Source: Incurvaria masculella (lineage: Eukaryota; Arthropoda; Insecta; Lepidoptera; Incurvariidae). Taken from it: a stretch of 64,000 bases of DNA. A program made the position numbers and the translations under genes. A model generated the notes under the pieces. The model ran no database searches, was not told the origin of the DNA, and worked only from the letters and a program-made list of their open reading frames with translations. Below, one piece after another: positions 21,690 to 31,605 of the stretch. The stretch is from the NCBI GenBank assembly GCA_946894095.1, contig OX335645.2, positions 11,307,001-11,371,000 on the forward strand, given 5' to 3'. The first letter of the stretch is position 1; each line of letters starts with the position of its first letter.

Positions 21690-21980
21690 ATCATAACTTT
21701 GCCACCGCACATAACGAATGTTTTCTGAAATATGCCGGACCGCAACGAGCGGCACGGCACGGCGGGGCGGGGCGGGGCGGCGCGACAAGCGGCGCGTCAG
21801 GACGACGCCTGGCGAGGGCTGCCGCTGCCTCAGTTCCGCAATGCATTTGTGCAGCGAGCACCCGGGGAGCCGCCGCCGCCGCCTCCGCCGCCGCCGCCGG
21901 GGGCCCCCACTGCCGGCTGTCACCCGACCGTCGGGCGACCTCGGCCTCGCTCGGGAGGGATCTGCCCAGGGGGGTTACCA
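21690..21980. promoter_or_regulatory. CpG-rich island 7
   Basis: Contains GGGGCGGGGCGGGGCGGCGC and a CCGCCGCCGCC tract. Frames are open in several registers on both strands, the usual sign of a GC artefact. The GGGGCGGGG repeats resemble GC-box / Sp-KLF sites. Confidence 0.4.
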
Positions 21981-22017
21981 TGGCAAATTAAATCGCCGGA
22001 TGAACAGAGCCCCTTAG

Positions 22018-22072
22018 TCACCTAAATTGGCGTGATCAACTGGCGTTTTCAAATGTATGGAAATAGCAACAA
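22018..22072 (+). repeat. Fragment of the CACCTAAATTGGCG element
   Basis: CACCTAAATTGGCGTGATC and AACTGGCGTTTTCAAATGTATGG match the left end of the element at 23484-23796. Confidence 0.6.
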
Positions 22073-22386
22073 GCCACCGACCTGATAATTCAATGACATA
22101 AATAAAGGATAGTAGGGATGGGCTGCTAACGTCATACAACAAACAAAACTCGCTAAATACTTTTTATTTTCGTTGTTACTTTGACATTTCTTACCAGCGC
22201 CATCTCCTGTCACTGCCAGAACTACCGTTATTAAACTAAGCTTAATTCCAAATTTTGCCTAGGCAGGCATGAAGAAAACGTTTAATTTTAAGTACAAATG
22301 AAACTATCATTGATATTAATTGTTTTGTATTTAATGTATTCTCAAGTGTGAATTGCACGCCATCCTGTAACTTTTATTATCCCCAT

Positions 22387-22894
22387 TTAACGTGGCCCAA
22401 CCCGGCGAAACTTACTCATTCGCGGGCACACGGTACAAAACCGTGCTGTTGCGCTCTGGGGCCTTCTCCGTTTCAAATAAAAAGACAGGCTGCGTGATGA
22501 GTAAGATGCAACATGTCCACGAAAAAGACAATGTGCATAGTGTATGATTTGGTAAGATTCACGAAAATTTTAATTACAAAACGACTTATAGCTAAAAGTA
22601 AACTACGACCGCTGTAGTAAAAAATCTAACAATAACCTAACAAAAAGCTATGTCTGATGACTAATCTTTCTAAGATGTTCTCACTTTATCATTGCGTAAT
22701 CCACCTCCAAAGTTATTGTATAAAACGCGCGAACTTAAAAACCAAACACAATTTTACAATGCCAATGGTCATCAGACATCTAGTTCGATCAAATAAAGCT
22801 ATTTTTAGGAAAATTTGGCATCTCTGACAAGAAATATGGGCGTGATCTTCTTTCCCCGTTTGTATGGGGAGTTGAGCGGGATGGGCCACCTTAA
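22387..22894 (+). mobile_element. TA1 element, slightly deleted
   Basis: TTAA at 22387-22390 and 22891-22894. Left end mutated to CGTGGCCCAACCCGGCG; small deletions around AATAACCTAACAAAAAGC and after ACGCGCGAACTT. Otherwise typical. Confidence 0.9.
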
Positions 22895-23483
22895 CACTTG
22901 TATGACGTTAGCACTGGGCGAGAGCGTCAAGCGATCTTGAAACATAATCATGTCTTCCACCAAATTGAAAGCAAAATAATGGGAGCCTTCTCAAATAGAA
23001 AAGTTCTTAGCATTATAATAATATAAAAAGACCTGTTTCTGGTAAAATATAATTTAGAATTTATACCTGAGAACGTATTAAATACTGACGTTAAATAAGT
23101 ATTCCAGAGTGTTCCAGCATTCTAAATCGAAAACTACTATATATATTGTATTGATGACACATTTGACACATATTGGAACAAATATATTATCAGCGGTCTA
23201 AAAATAATATTATTTGAAGCCGACGGATAATGTAATAGAAATAATTTGGTAAGCTATAACTACAATCTAAGCTCAGTTTATTAACTTATCACGACCGGGT
23301 TTCAGTTAAGGTAAAAAAAATATTTCAATGCATTTTTAGCGGCAGAAGGCGTAAGTCAGGCTCTCATCTAAGATATGCCCGACGAACTTTCACAGAGGCT
23401 ACCAAAACCATGCCGGCTGGCCAGGTGCCCCAAGGTGATTCACACAATGTTTGAAGGACCCCAGAGCCGGTAGTCTAAGTTGT
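22895..23483. other. AT-rich stretch without recognised feature
   Basis: No gene or repeat recognised. Confidence 0.4.
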
Positions 23484-23796
23484 CACCTAAATTGGCGTTA
23501 CGGCAAACCGATCGACTGGCGTTTTCAAATGTATGGAGAAATTGATGAGCGCGCGCAGCGGGCGTTAAGCGAACTAACATTTGCGAGTCCGAGCTTGATT
23601 TGACAGCTTACTCAACGTTGCCGTAAATACGTCGACGTTGCCGTTTACGTCCACTCCGCGTTTTCATACAAATCGGAAGTCCGCGTTTGACTTTGACAGC
23701 TTGAAGAAGTAAAACCACAGAATAGCTAGTAAAAACTTGTATGGAGTTTGGAGAAAACGCCAGTCGATCGGTTTGCCGTAAACGCCAATTTCGGTG
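23484..23796. mobile_element. Inverted-repeat MITE, CACCTAAATTGGCG ends
   Basis: A 313-bp element with inverted ends of about 43 bp: CACCTAAATTGGCGTTACGG...CTGGCGTTTTC at the left, GAAAACGCCAG...AACGCCAATTTCGGTG at the right; the GATCGACTGGCG core pairs exactly. The interior has GTTGCCGTAAATACGTCGAC palindromes. A 68-codon frame inside is not conserved in the other fragments. Confidence 0.8.
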
Positions 23797-24572
23797 AGAA
23801 CTCAGACTGCCCACTCAGGTTGTATTTGGGGGAAATACCTCGGCAGGGATTTAATTTCACAGTTTAAAGACCCTATAGAGGATCTAAACGATCGGTTGGT
23901 TTTTATTTTGTGAATATGGACTATCGATGAGAGCATTGCCTTGTTCCGCGTTGAACGATGTACGGAGAGATGATTTTAAAACATAATTAAATAGAAGGTA
24001 GAACTATTTTCAGTACACGTGTATCTTGCAAGTGTTGACCTACTGAAAGGTCTGCATCATATCAATGCAAGCCATTAGTTTCGATCCAAAGTTTGGACTC
24101 ACAACACGAGAAGCTCAGAAACTCCACTAGCGATCAGGACTCAACGTTTTGTAAAATCAGTCGCATTGAAAGAGGCCAGTCAATTGCAATGCGGCTATTT
24201 AACCAGAAGGCTAAGCAAAAAAACAGCCAGATTGAATGACTAATCACCTTCTACAATGCGGCTGGTGGACAAACGAAAAGCAGCCGTACCGCTTTGTGAA
24301 AGGCAAATGCTGCTAAGTTTTAGCGTTCCGTTGTAATTCAATAGATTTTACATACATAATCCAGCCAGAATTAGTATAAGATGCTCTAATGATTGGATAT
24401 CGATGGGGCGAAGCGCTAGTTGCCTAATGGTATACGTAAACGAATTAAACTAAATAAATATTTTTAGTTAGTCATTGCTGTCTTTGATGACCACTCGTCA
24501 CGTAATTTCCGGTCATAGTTCAATAATAATAAGACTGCCAATCATATCTGAGTTTACAGTGATGAATTTCTA
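23797..24572. other. Stretch without recognised feature
   Basis: Mixed-composition sequence; nothing recognised. Confidence 0.4.
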
Positions 24573-24870
24573 TACAATGGCTCGTGCCTGTTTCGTCAAT
24601 CAAATTAGGAAAGAAAATCTAAAAATTTGCACCTTAAATAAACCAACTGAGAGCTACATACACTTTGTACATTTAGTTTTTTTAAAACTTAAATTGTATC
24701 TATTATATACGTCCTTTTAACATTGTGATAAAAATCTATAAAGAGAATTATATTATGGATTTAAAGGTAAGTTATCAAATAAATAAAAACGTAAGAACGT
24801 AGGTCTCTTTCAGAAAATTTCAGAAAAATATTTCTTAGTTTGACCGAGGAATCAGGCACGAGCCATTGTA
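24573..24870. mobile_element. Inverted-repeat element, TACAATGGCTCGTGCCTG ends
   Basis: TACAATGGCTCGTGCCTGTTTC at the left is mirrored by GAATCAGGCACGAGCCATTGTA at the right. Related text (CAGGCACGAGGCATTGTATGG, GATCACCTCGTTATC) occurs at 58270-58330 and a short piece near 51650. AT-rich interior; its 81-codon frame lacks homology. Confidence 0.65.
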
Positions 24871-25029
24871 TGGAACTCGATCACCTCATTATCCTCTTAA
24901 AATATTTTTCAATACCACACAATAATTATGGAAACCGCTACAATTTCATTGCACAAAAAGACAACATTAGCTTCAATTATTTTTGGGCCGGCAATTGGTC
25001 GGTCTCAGCATAGATAGTACGTACGTAGA

Positions 25030-25245
25030 TCACGTGACGCGAGCGCCCGCCGCTTGTTATTACGCTGTTATTGGCCTTATTTAGAAAATAATTCGATTCG
25101 GGATTTGAAGTAAAGCAATCAAACTAATAATGAGAGGAGCGAGCTGGTGCCCAGCGTGAAACGTCGAGGGGCGTCCCGCGGGACTGGCGGCGGGGGGGGG
25201 GGGGGGGGGGGGGGGCGGCGGCGGGCGGGCGGGCGAAGCCTTGAG
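25030..25245. promoter_or_regulatory. CpG-rich island 8 with a 24-base G run
   Basis: GC-rich block with an uninterrupted run of 24 G at 25192-25215 followed by CGGCGGCGGGCGGGCGGGCG. The Pro-rich minus-strand frames are artefacts of the G run. The G tract could form a quadruplex; its exact length may be unreliable for assembly reasons. Confidence 0.45.
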
Positions 25246-25360
25246 CAGCTTACGCAATAAACACATCGATGTATCGATGTCATCACAAACTGTGTTTTTG
25301 CAAAATTATTAAACCTTTCATTAATAGGCCTAATACAAAAGGTCAAACGACCTTTATATT

Positions 25361-25659
25361 TAAGGTTCCGTACCCAAAGGGTCCCAACGGAACCCTATTT
25401 ATAAGCATCCGCTGTCCGTCCGCCCGTCCCTCCGTCGGGCGGACGGTCACAGGGCTATATCTCACATACTGTAATAGGTAGGCAGCTGAAATTTTCCTTT
25501 GAAGTGTGTATTTATTTTGCAGTATAACAACAAACAGGTAAGATATTCAAAGTTTTTTTTAATGTTTACAATACACGTGATTTTTTTGTTTTAAATCTTG
25601 TAAGATGGTATGAAACCCTTCATTTGCGAGTTTAACTCGCACTTGGCCGGTTTTTTTTT
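25361..25659 (+). mobile_element. GTTCCG element, full length, diverged
   Basis: AAGGTTCCGTACCCAAAGGG to CACTTGGCCGG followed by a T run. The 3' hairpin is mutated (GCGAGTTTAACTCGC) yet still pairs. The CCGT tract is short and interrupted. Confidence 0.85.
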
Positions 25660-26055
25660 CATTACCGTTTTTGTGAGCCAAGAAATATAAAAATGTCATA
25701 ATCCAACGGATGGCGTCATTTTGCTGCCTATCCGTTCAAACTTGAGAATCACTTACCCGTTTTTGCGTTTTCTTATTCTAAACAACAATAGGCTAACCGT
25801 CAAGTAAAATACCTGAGGGTTGAACAATAGGGTTAAATATGGGAAAAGTCGGGGAGGAACATTTTATAGCTTGTCCCGAGCCAGACCGGGTACCGTACCT
25901 AGTTAATAATAATAATAATTAATTATTGCTTGAAAGTAGATTCAGAGATGAATATTAAAAAAAGCCGACTTATATTTTTAACATCGCAAAAACGGATTCC
26001 CCCGGAATGGTCTAAGGCGGCAATAATCGAACTGACTAACCGGCCACAAACACTC

Positions 26056-26212
26056 TAGAGTGCACGAAAGAACAAAAAATCAAAATTAACGTTAAAGTAT
26101 GACTAAACACGTCACTTTGTGTGGACAGTATGGAAGGAACTCTATGCGGTTTACTAAAAGTGACGTGTTTGAAGATTTATTAACTTAGCCGTTTCTTCGT
26201 GCAACCGGGGCT
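26056..26212 (+). mobile_element. GTGCACGAAA palindromic element
   Basis: Starts AGAGTGCACGAAAGAAC (left tip lost) and ends TTCGTGCAACCGGGGCT. It abuts the GACTAACG hairpin element with only AA between. Confidence 0.8.
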
Positions 26213-26214
26213 AA

Positions 26215-26365
26215 GACTAACGAAAAGTAGTACTTTGTGACGTCAATTGGCATTGCTTTGAGATTTCGTCCATACAAAATGTGTCAAAGTGACGTCACAA
26301 AGTACTACTTTCCGTTAGTCTTATTTTTTGTTACGACTATTTATCTCAGCTTGAGTACTAGTTTG
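26215..26365. mobile_element. GACTAACG hairpin element with inverted 31-bp monomer
   Basis: 26215-26320 is a foldback with 31-bp arms and one mismatch (GACTAACGAAAAGTAGTACT; TGACGTCACAAAGTACTACT), containing a TGACGTCA palindrome in the right arm. Just to the right, GTTACGACTATTTATCTCAGC is the reverse complement of the 31-bp minisatellite monomer found next to the relatives at 33425-33790. Confidence 0.75.
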
Positions 26366-26399
26366 TTTGTTTGTTTGTAAGTATGTCTAATAATCATCT

Positions 26400-26500
26400 C
26401 CCAGCATTGCACCTAATCCTTTCTGGAATGTGGTGTATTGGGCTATCGTACCGGTAGTTGTGTGATTAGCCATCCATGTCATGTCGCATAAAAAAAATAT
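26400..26500 (+). mobile_element. Composite-SINE tail fragment
   Basis: Sense 3' end: CCCAGCATTGCACC, GGAATGTGGTGTATTGGGC, GTGATTAGCCATCCATGTC, then an A-run (26489-26495). Most of the body is missing. Confidence 0.75.
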
Positions 26501-26579
26501 CTTTCACGATTCACGAAACAATTATCAATTTGGAAAATCTCTTCTAAATGTAACTGATCTTTTGAAGTTCGGGGTCTGA

Positions 26580-26745
26580 CGGAGGTGTTTCCGGGGCGAG
26601 CAGTCGCACCGCGCGCTCCCGCCGCCATCGCGCCGGTGCCGCCCGCGTCGGTCATACCGTGGGCAGCGTGTGTCGCTCTAGCTCGGTGAGCGGCGCGGCG
26701 ACGCGCGTAGGCAGTGGGAGCAACAGTCCAGCGAGGGATGCCTGT
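26580..26745. promoter_or_regulatory. CpG-rich island 9
   Basis: GCACCGCGCGCTCCCGCC and GGTGAGCGGCGCGGCGACGC cores. A short minus frame starts at 26655 but no donor follows. Role unknown. Confidence 0.35.
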
Positions 26746-27523
26746 CGCAAGCTGCTTTTATTAAAGTATTTTGGGCTCAGGCAATCACTGCTCGAGATAA
26801 ACGCATTGACGTGCAACCATAAATTGGATTCGAAGTTTCATTAATTGTGTCCATTTTTATCGTAGCCACTATTTACCAACATATGTAATTTTTAGGTACA
26901 CGTATGGCTCAAACAGCGCTATTGTTCATTAAAAACAAATGCTAATACATACGTATATAGAGTTTACAAATTAGCAATACTTGTCAACTCAATACATTTA
27001 CCTCCTTTCATGACTTACAGACAGCAAATTTTGTATCTATTTACTTATTCATCAGCTCAGAAGGGATGAAAGGCCTATTTCTCAGTTTTATCGTTTATAC
27101 CAGGAGGATGCCTTTCAGAGCTTCAGAGAGAGAACGTAAGGAAAGGCCCTTTCCATACAAAATAAATGGAGAAACAAAACTAGTGTTTCTATGCGTCTCG
27201 GGGACACCATTTTTTCGCCAGACATCCGCTAGCTGTCGTCATGCACGTATGTGTCCCTCTGTCTTATAATACCCCAAAAATGCGCTATTGTGTAAGAAAA
27301 ACAGTGCAATAATTACATAAAAAACGCAAAGAAATACGTGCATCTAAATCTTTGCACATACGAAGATATGATGACTGACGGCCGCCACATTATATTTATA
27401 TCTTTCTACTCATTGCGGGATTAAGATATATATATCGAGAACTATAAGATCAACATATTTAGAATTATCTTTAATTTTTTAATGTGTTCTTCCCGTGAAC
27501 GTCTATAATGCTACTTACTATAT
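26741..27523. other. Stretch without recognised feature
   Basis: AT-rich; a frame at 27066-27269 has no family resemblance. Confidence 0.4.
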
Positions 27524-27785
27524 TGGGAGGTCACGACATTTTCGGTCACAATAAGGTAAACGGCTATACGGATTACACGTTAACCAGTAGGTCCCCTTCC
27601 TTTCTTACTAGGTGGTAGGGTTAATCCCGCCCGGGCTTGTACCATCGCATTCAATTAATGAATGATGCTTATAATGAAAAGTTCTGGCATAGCACGTAGT
27701 TCCCAAGTGGGTGTGCTAGACCTATTCATATCATGACAGTAGGTGTGGCATTAGTCATCCATGCCCAGTTAAATAAAAACATCCA
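27524..27785 (+). mobile_element. GGAGGTCACGACA arm fused to a composite-SINE body
   Basis: 27526-27568 matches the left arm of the element nested at 7564 (GGGAGGTCACGACATTTTCGG, AAGGTAAACGGC). It joins a sense SINE body (GTAGGTCCCCTTCC, GGTGGTAGGGTTAATCCCGC, TTCTGGCATAGCACC-like text, GCATTAGTCATCCATG, A-rich end near 27780). The middle of the SINE is deleted. Confidence 0.7.
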
Positions 27786-27934
27786 TCCAGGCATTTTGAT
27801 GTTAAGAAACCCACATACGTATCCGTGCGAAAACATATTATTTGTGCTATAATAAAGCAGACAATCACGTGGCAGCGCACTATAGTTCGGTGGCGTGTTC
27901 TGTTCTACTGTCACATCAGCAGCGTGCACAAAAC

Positions 27935-28100
27935 CGCGCGCTGACCCGTCCGTCTACGTGTTTGCTCGCTGAACAATGACGTCTAATTCAAGGACGCCCG
28001 GTGTAAATGGCATAGTTCCGACCCCGCTGCAAACGCCGACACCGACGCGTTGCCGCCGCATTCTCCAGCGCAGCGCTCCCACACCGTCGTCGCCGGCAAA
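27935..28100. promoter_or_regulatory. CpG-rich patch 10
   Basis: GACACCGACGCGTTGCCGCC and CCGTCGTCGCCGGC cores. No coding evidence. Confidence 0.3.
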
Positions 28101-28140
28101 ATAACTTTCTAGCAAAAAGATGAGAAATATACAAACTTAC

Positions 28141-28500
28141 AAACGGGCCTTCCCTCCCAGAGGTCAGGGTTCAAATTCTCGTCCCGTTCATGCACATTAT
28201 TTCTCGTTCCGAGTTGTATAAGTGCATTTCGTTACGAGTGCGAGCTGTTTTATGGTTCTCAATCCACGCAGAACTGTAGGTCCCCTTCACCTCTAGGTGG
28301 TAGGGTTAAGACCGCCCGGGTTGGTAACAAAGCATTGGATGAAAATATGGTCGGAGCGACATTAAAAATTGTCCGTGTTTTGCATCCAGTTCAATGCAGC
28401 CGAGCTCATAAATAGAAGTTCCTGGCATGGCATATAATTCCTTCGTGAATGCGGTGTTTTGAGCTAATATCTTGACTGTGGGTGTGGTATTGTAGACCAT
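28141..28500 (+). mobile_element. Composite SINE, tRNA-headed, near complete
   Basis: Sense copy. Head remnant with B box GGTTCAAATTC (28168-28178), then CGTTCATGCACATTATTTC, CTCGTTCCGAGTTGTATAAG, TGCATTTCGTTACGAG, and the shared body: ACTGTAGGTCCCCTTC, GGTGGTAGGGTTAAG, GTCCGTGTTTTGCATCC, GTTCCTGGCATGG, TGTGGTATTGTAGACCATG. The A-box end is truncated. Its minus-strand frames are by-products. Confidence 0.8.
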
Positions 28501-28660
28501 GGGCCGAGTGCACGAAAGGACAAAAAATCAAAATCAACGTCAAAGTATGATTAAACAAGTTATTTTGTGTTGACAGTATGGCAAGAACTCTATACGGTTC
28601 ACTAAAAGTGACGTGTTTGAACATTGATTAACTTAGACGTCTCTTCGTGCAATCGGGGCT
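28501..28660 (+). mobile_element. GTGCACGAAA palindromic element
   Basis: Full unit GGGCCGAGTGCACGAAAGG to CTTCGTGCAATCGGGGCT, starting at the end of the preceding SINE. Confidence 0.85.
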
Positions 28661-28748
28661 AAATCAAAAAATATTAAACAACTGATATACTAATCATGGT
28701 GGCGGGCTTCGGTCGGCTAAATGTCAGGCCAGTTGGTTTCGAAATCAG

Positions 28749-28912
28749 TTAAGCCCTTGTGACAAAATCAAAATCACCGTCAACGTATGATCAAGCACGC
28801 CACTTTTTAAGGACAGTATGGAATTGAACCTGAGTCAACTCGCTACGGGTTCCTAAAAGTGGCGTGTTTAAACATTGATTAACTCGGCCATCTCTTCCTG
28901 CAATCGGGCCTG
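28749..28912 (+). mobile_element. GTGCACGAAA palindromic element, diverged
   Basis: Recognised from ACAAAATCAAAATCACCG, GTATGATCAAGCACGCCAC, AAGTGGCGTGTTTAAACATTG and TCTTCCTGCAATCGGG. Terminal bases have drifted. Confidence 0.7.
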
Positions 28913-29559
28913 AGTGATGCGAAGGATGGTGGATTAGCAGTCAGTGTGATTAGGAAAATAAACGTTACTAAAAACTTGGCAAACTTGTAATAAGTTTGTG
29001 CTTGTGTTATGGCTAATGCTAAGAATAAGGATAACTGTCCTTCCTCCGCTCCGCCCCGCCTCGCCGCCTACCTCTTACCCCTGTGTCAAACGTTAATTGA
29101 ATGAACACTCTATGCAATAAATCACGTCGATCTGTTGCTGCGTGAAAGAGGAAAAAATCAACAAAGACACTTTCGCATTTCTGATATTAGTAGGTTAGTA
29201 ATCTATGGATAGGAAAGCATGGGTACCTATCCTGTAATGTTTTTTTTAGATAATAAAGATCCGTTTTGTATAAAAATCATTTCCATTTGGAAAACAGAAA
29301 CGGGTTTTAATTTGTATTTTATTTAGGGCTCGATTAGTTTTTGCTCAACATGTATACGATCTTCGTAGTCTGGCTAATAAAACTAAAATAAGATTCCGAC
29401 GAACAACATAGCGAAGTGGTTTTTGCTAAACTCATGTTTAGCCGGCTACAGCGAGGAATGACATACACAGTTTAAGTTTTAGCCACATTGTCAGGTTATA
29501 GCTGGCATTAGCAGGCTAAACTTAGGTTTAGCCTGACTCGGTCGCACGTAACACATGTC
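28913..29559. other. Stretch without recognised feature
   Basis: AT-rich apart from a 40-bp GC patch at 29040-29080 (CCGCTCCGCCCCGCCTCGCC). The words TTTAGCCGGCTA and TTTAGCCTGACTCGG around 29440-29540 hint at a short degraded inverted repeat. Confidence 0.35.
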
Positions 29560-29860
29560 TGTGATCCGAGCTATGCAATATACATGCCATATACGCAGTG
29601 GCGCTAACAAAATCTGAGCGGGCGATATGGCGGCCGGGGCGAGGCGGGAGCGCGGAGGTGCAGCGCGACCGCCACTCAAGTTCACTTGGACGTGAACCAA
29701 ATAGCGGCAAGTGAGTTGCATTGCGCCGCCGTTCAACTAGCTAGGCCACTATCACAGCCCGGCCCCGCCTCGGTCCCCGCCGCACGCCCCACCCCGCACC
29801 GCCCTGCACCGCGCCGCTGCCGACGTCATCGTATAGTGCAGCATACCGCCGCGCGTCCGC
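29560..29860. promoter_or_regulatory. CpG-rich island 11
   Basis: GGCGGCCGGGGCGAGGCGGG and CGCCCCACCCCGCACCGCCC cores. It contains GGCAA|GTGAGT near 29709, a good splice-donor match, but no convincing start codon precedes it. Could be a non-coding first exon; weak inference. Confidence 0.4.
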
Positions 29861-30489
29861 CGCTGTTTTTGTATTTCTTCCTGCCATAAAACTGCAGAGC
29901 TGTTGTCTTTTTAATCACACAAATTCTATTTGGTTAGGTAAAAAATAGTTCAGAGCAGGCCGAAAAGTCCTAAAAATATAACCTTCCGTGTTGTTTCTAA
30001 GCATGACTGAAACACGGACCACCAGTTAATTAATATGTAAGCACATTTCCAAATATTCCACGTAGTTAACTAGAGTTCGCATGGAAGTACCAACACACCG
30101 TGCACTGATTGCAAATAAAACAGTTTGATTTCTAGGACCGAGAGTTTCATCAATACATAATGTAGGTAGATACAGTGGCAACATTTTACGGCAAGCGGGT
30201 AAAATAACATGAACCTCACCAAGTCTCGAGCAATAAGAATCACCGGCGGCGTAGCATACAGGTCTAAACTGTTTTCTTTGAATTCTTAAAATAGCTCATA
30301 ATATGTAGGTATTTCGTTTCGAAAACATGCTCAGGACTATTTCATATTACCAAATTCTGCTTCGTTTACGTTTTATCTAAGGCGAACTACCTACGCAGAT
30401 AGCACACATACATTTGGCGTTTGATAACACAATCTTGTCGTTCCGACTACAATCATGCTCAAACGACGTGGCAACAGGGTCTAGCGCAA
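29861..30489. other. AT-rich stretch without recognised feature
   Basis: No gene or repeat recognised. Confidence 0.4.
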
Positions 30490-30518
30490 GGGAGGTGAGG
30501 TTAGGTTAGGTTAGGGGC
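30490..30518. repeat. Short interstitial TTAGG array
   Basis: GAGGTTAGGTTAGGTTAGGGG holds three consecutive TTAGG units, the usual insect telomere repeat. Too short to be a telomere; either chance G/T-rich sequence or a relic. Confidence 0.45.
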
Positions 30519-30734
30519 TAGCTCCGCATTTACGCCGCGAATAGTTCGAATGATAGGACATAAACATTTGAACAAGCTCGAATTTAATTTGTTGAGAGTG
30601 TAGGCGCAGATCGATAGGGCTCAGCACACGTCTGGATAGGACGCCCTGCCTCCCTAGCGTTAAGTAGCAAACGTGTGGGAAGAGCTGTCGACCCCTGCTA
30701 GCTACGGTCCTACGCCTCGTCTATCGTCAGGGGG

Positions 30735-30910
30735 CCTACTCATGAGATTCTCACCTGTGAGTCACCGGTGAGTCACTACGCTTTCGTGCTCATGAAATGA
30801 CAACCACCAGTCATCTTAGGGTTGTTTCTTACTAATTATTCTAATTAGAGTGTGATGACACGAACATAATGTTAAAAGCGTTTCACTTTCATCTGTGACT
30901 TATTCGCTTT
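30735..30910 (+). repeat. Dispersed repeat, partner of 13968-14150
   Basis: GTGAGTCACCGGTGAGTCAC, CTAATTATTCTAATTAG, GTGATGACAC and CGTTTCACTTTC appear in the order expected for the reverse complement of 13968-14150. Confidence 0.55.
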
Positions 30911-31230
30911 AGCGTTCCTGAGTAGATGCACGTACACGACACATCGGTTGGTACCACAGAACACAGATATCTATTCTATGATCTGTGGTTGACTGTGGGA
31001 CGGGACTTCATCGACTGATACATTCTCCCTTCCGAGGACCCGGACAAGTCCCTCAATCCGGATTGCTCTCACTGCCATGAGACAAGTTAAACAAATGAAT
31101 ATGTAAGTATGTTTAACAAAAGTATGTTAATTTGTTAGATAGTTCATGTCTATGAGTCGTTAAACAAGTCACTTTTAGTTAAACGTATGGAGCCTCGGTA
31201 GCCCAGAAGCGTTAGTCCGCTTATAGATAA

Positions 31231-31325
31231 CTCCAAATTCGAGCGTTAGCGTTATGAGATCAGTCAGACAAAATTGTACAAAATTTTGTGTTATCTCATA
31301 ACGCTAAAACACTCGAATGTGGAGT
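31231..31325. repeat. Small foldback element GAGCGTTAGCG, copy 2
   Basis: CTCCAAATTCGAGCGTTAGC, GTTATGAGAT and the mirrored TATCTCATAACGCTAAAAC, ACTCGAATGTGGAG. The arms match those of the 9269 copy; the loop differs. Confidence 0.75.
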
Positions 31326-31369
31326 CACCGCGTACTTTGCCTTCTGTGAGCGCCTTGCGAGTCGATAAG

Positions 31370-31605
31370 CTTGGTAAAAGCAACTCTGAGCGCATTTTGG
31401 TTCTAGGTGGGTCACCGATTGCAACCTGCCCGGGTTATTACCATCGCATTGAATGATCGATGGTCGTAGCGGCAATGAAAATTGCCCGTGTTTTCAAACC
31501 AGTTCAATGTACCCGCGAAATATAAGGATGGGATGGCACCTAGTTTTTAGGTGGTGTGTTAGGACACGGTATAAGCTATCCATGTTTAGTTAAATAAACA
31601 AAATA
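31370..31605 (+). mobile_element. Composite-SINE body, head uncertain
   Basis: Body: CGGGTTATTACCATCGCATTG, GATGGTCGTAGCGGC, AAAATTGCCCGTG, CAGTTCAATGTACCC, GGATGGCACC, TAAGCTATCCATG, A-rich end. It is preceded by TTCTAGGTGGGTCACCG, which may be a decayed form of the 5S box C text seen at 37615-37635, so this could be another 5S-headed copy. Confidence 0.65.

Noticed and set aside
30490..30518. Telomere
   Set aside because: Only three TTAGG units, internal to unique sequence.
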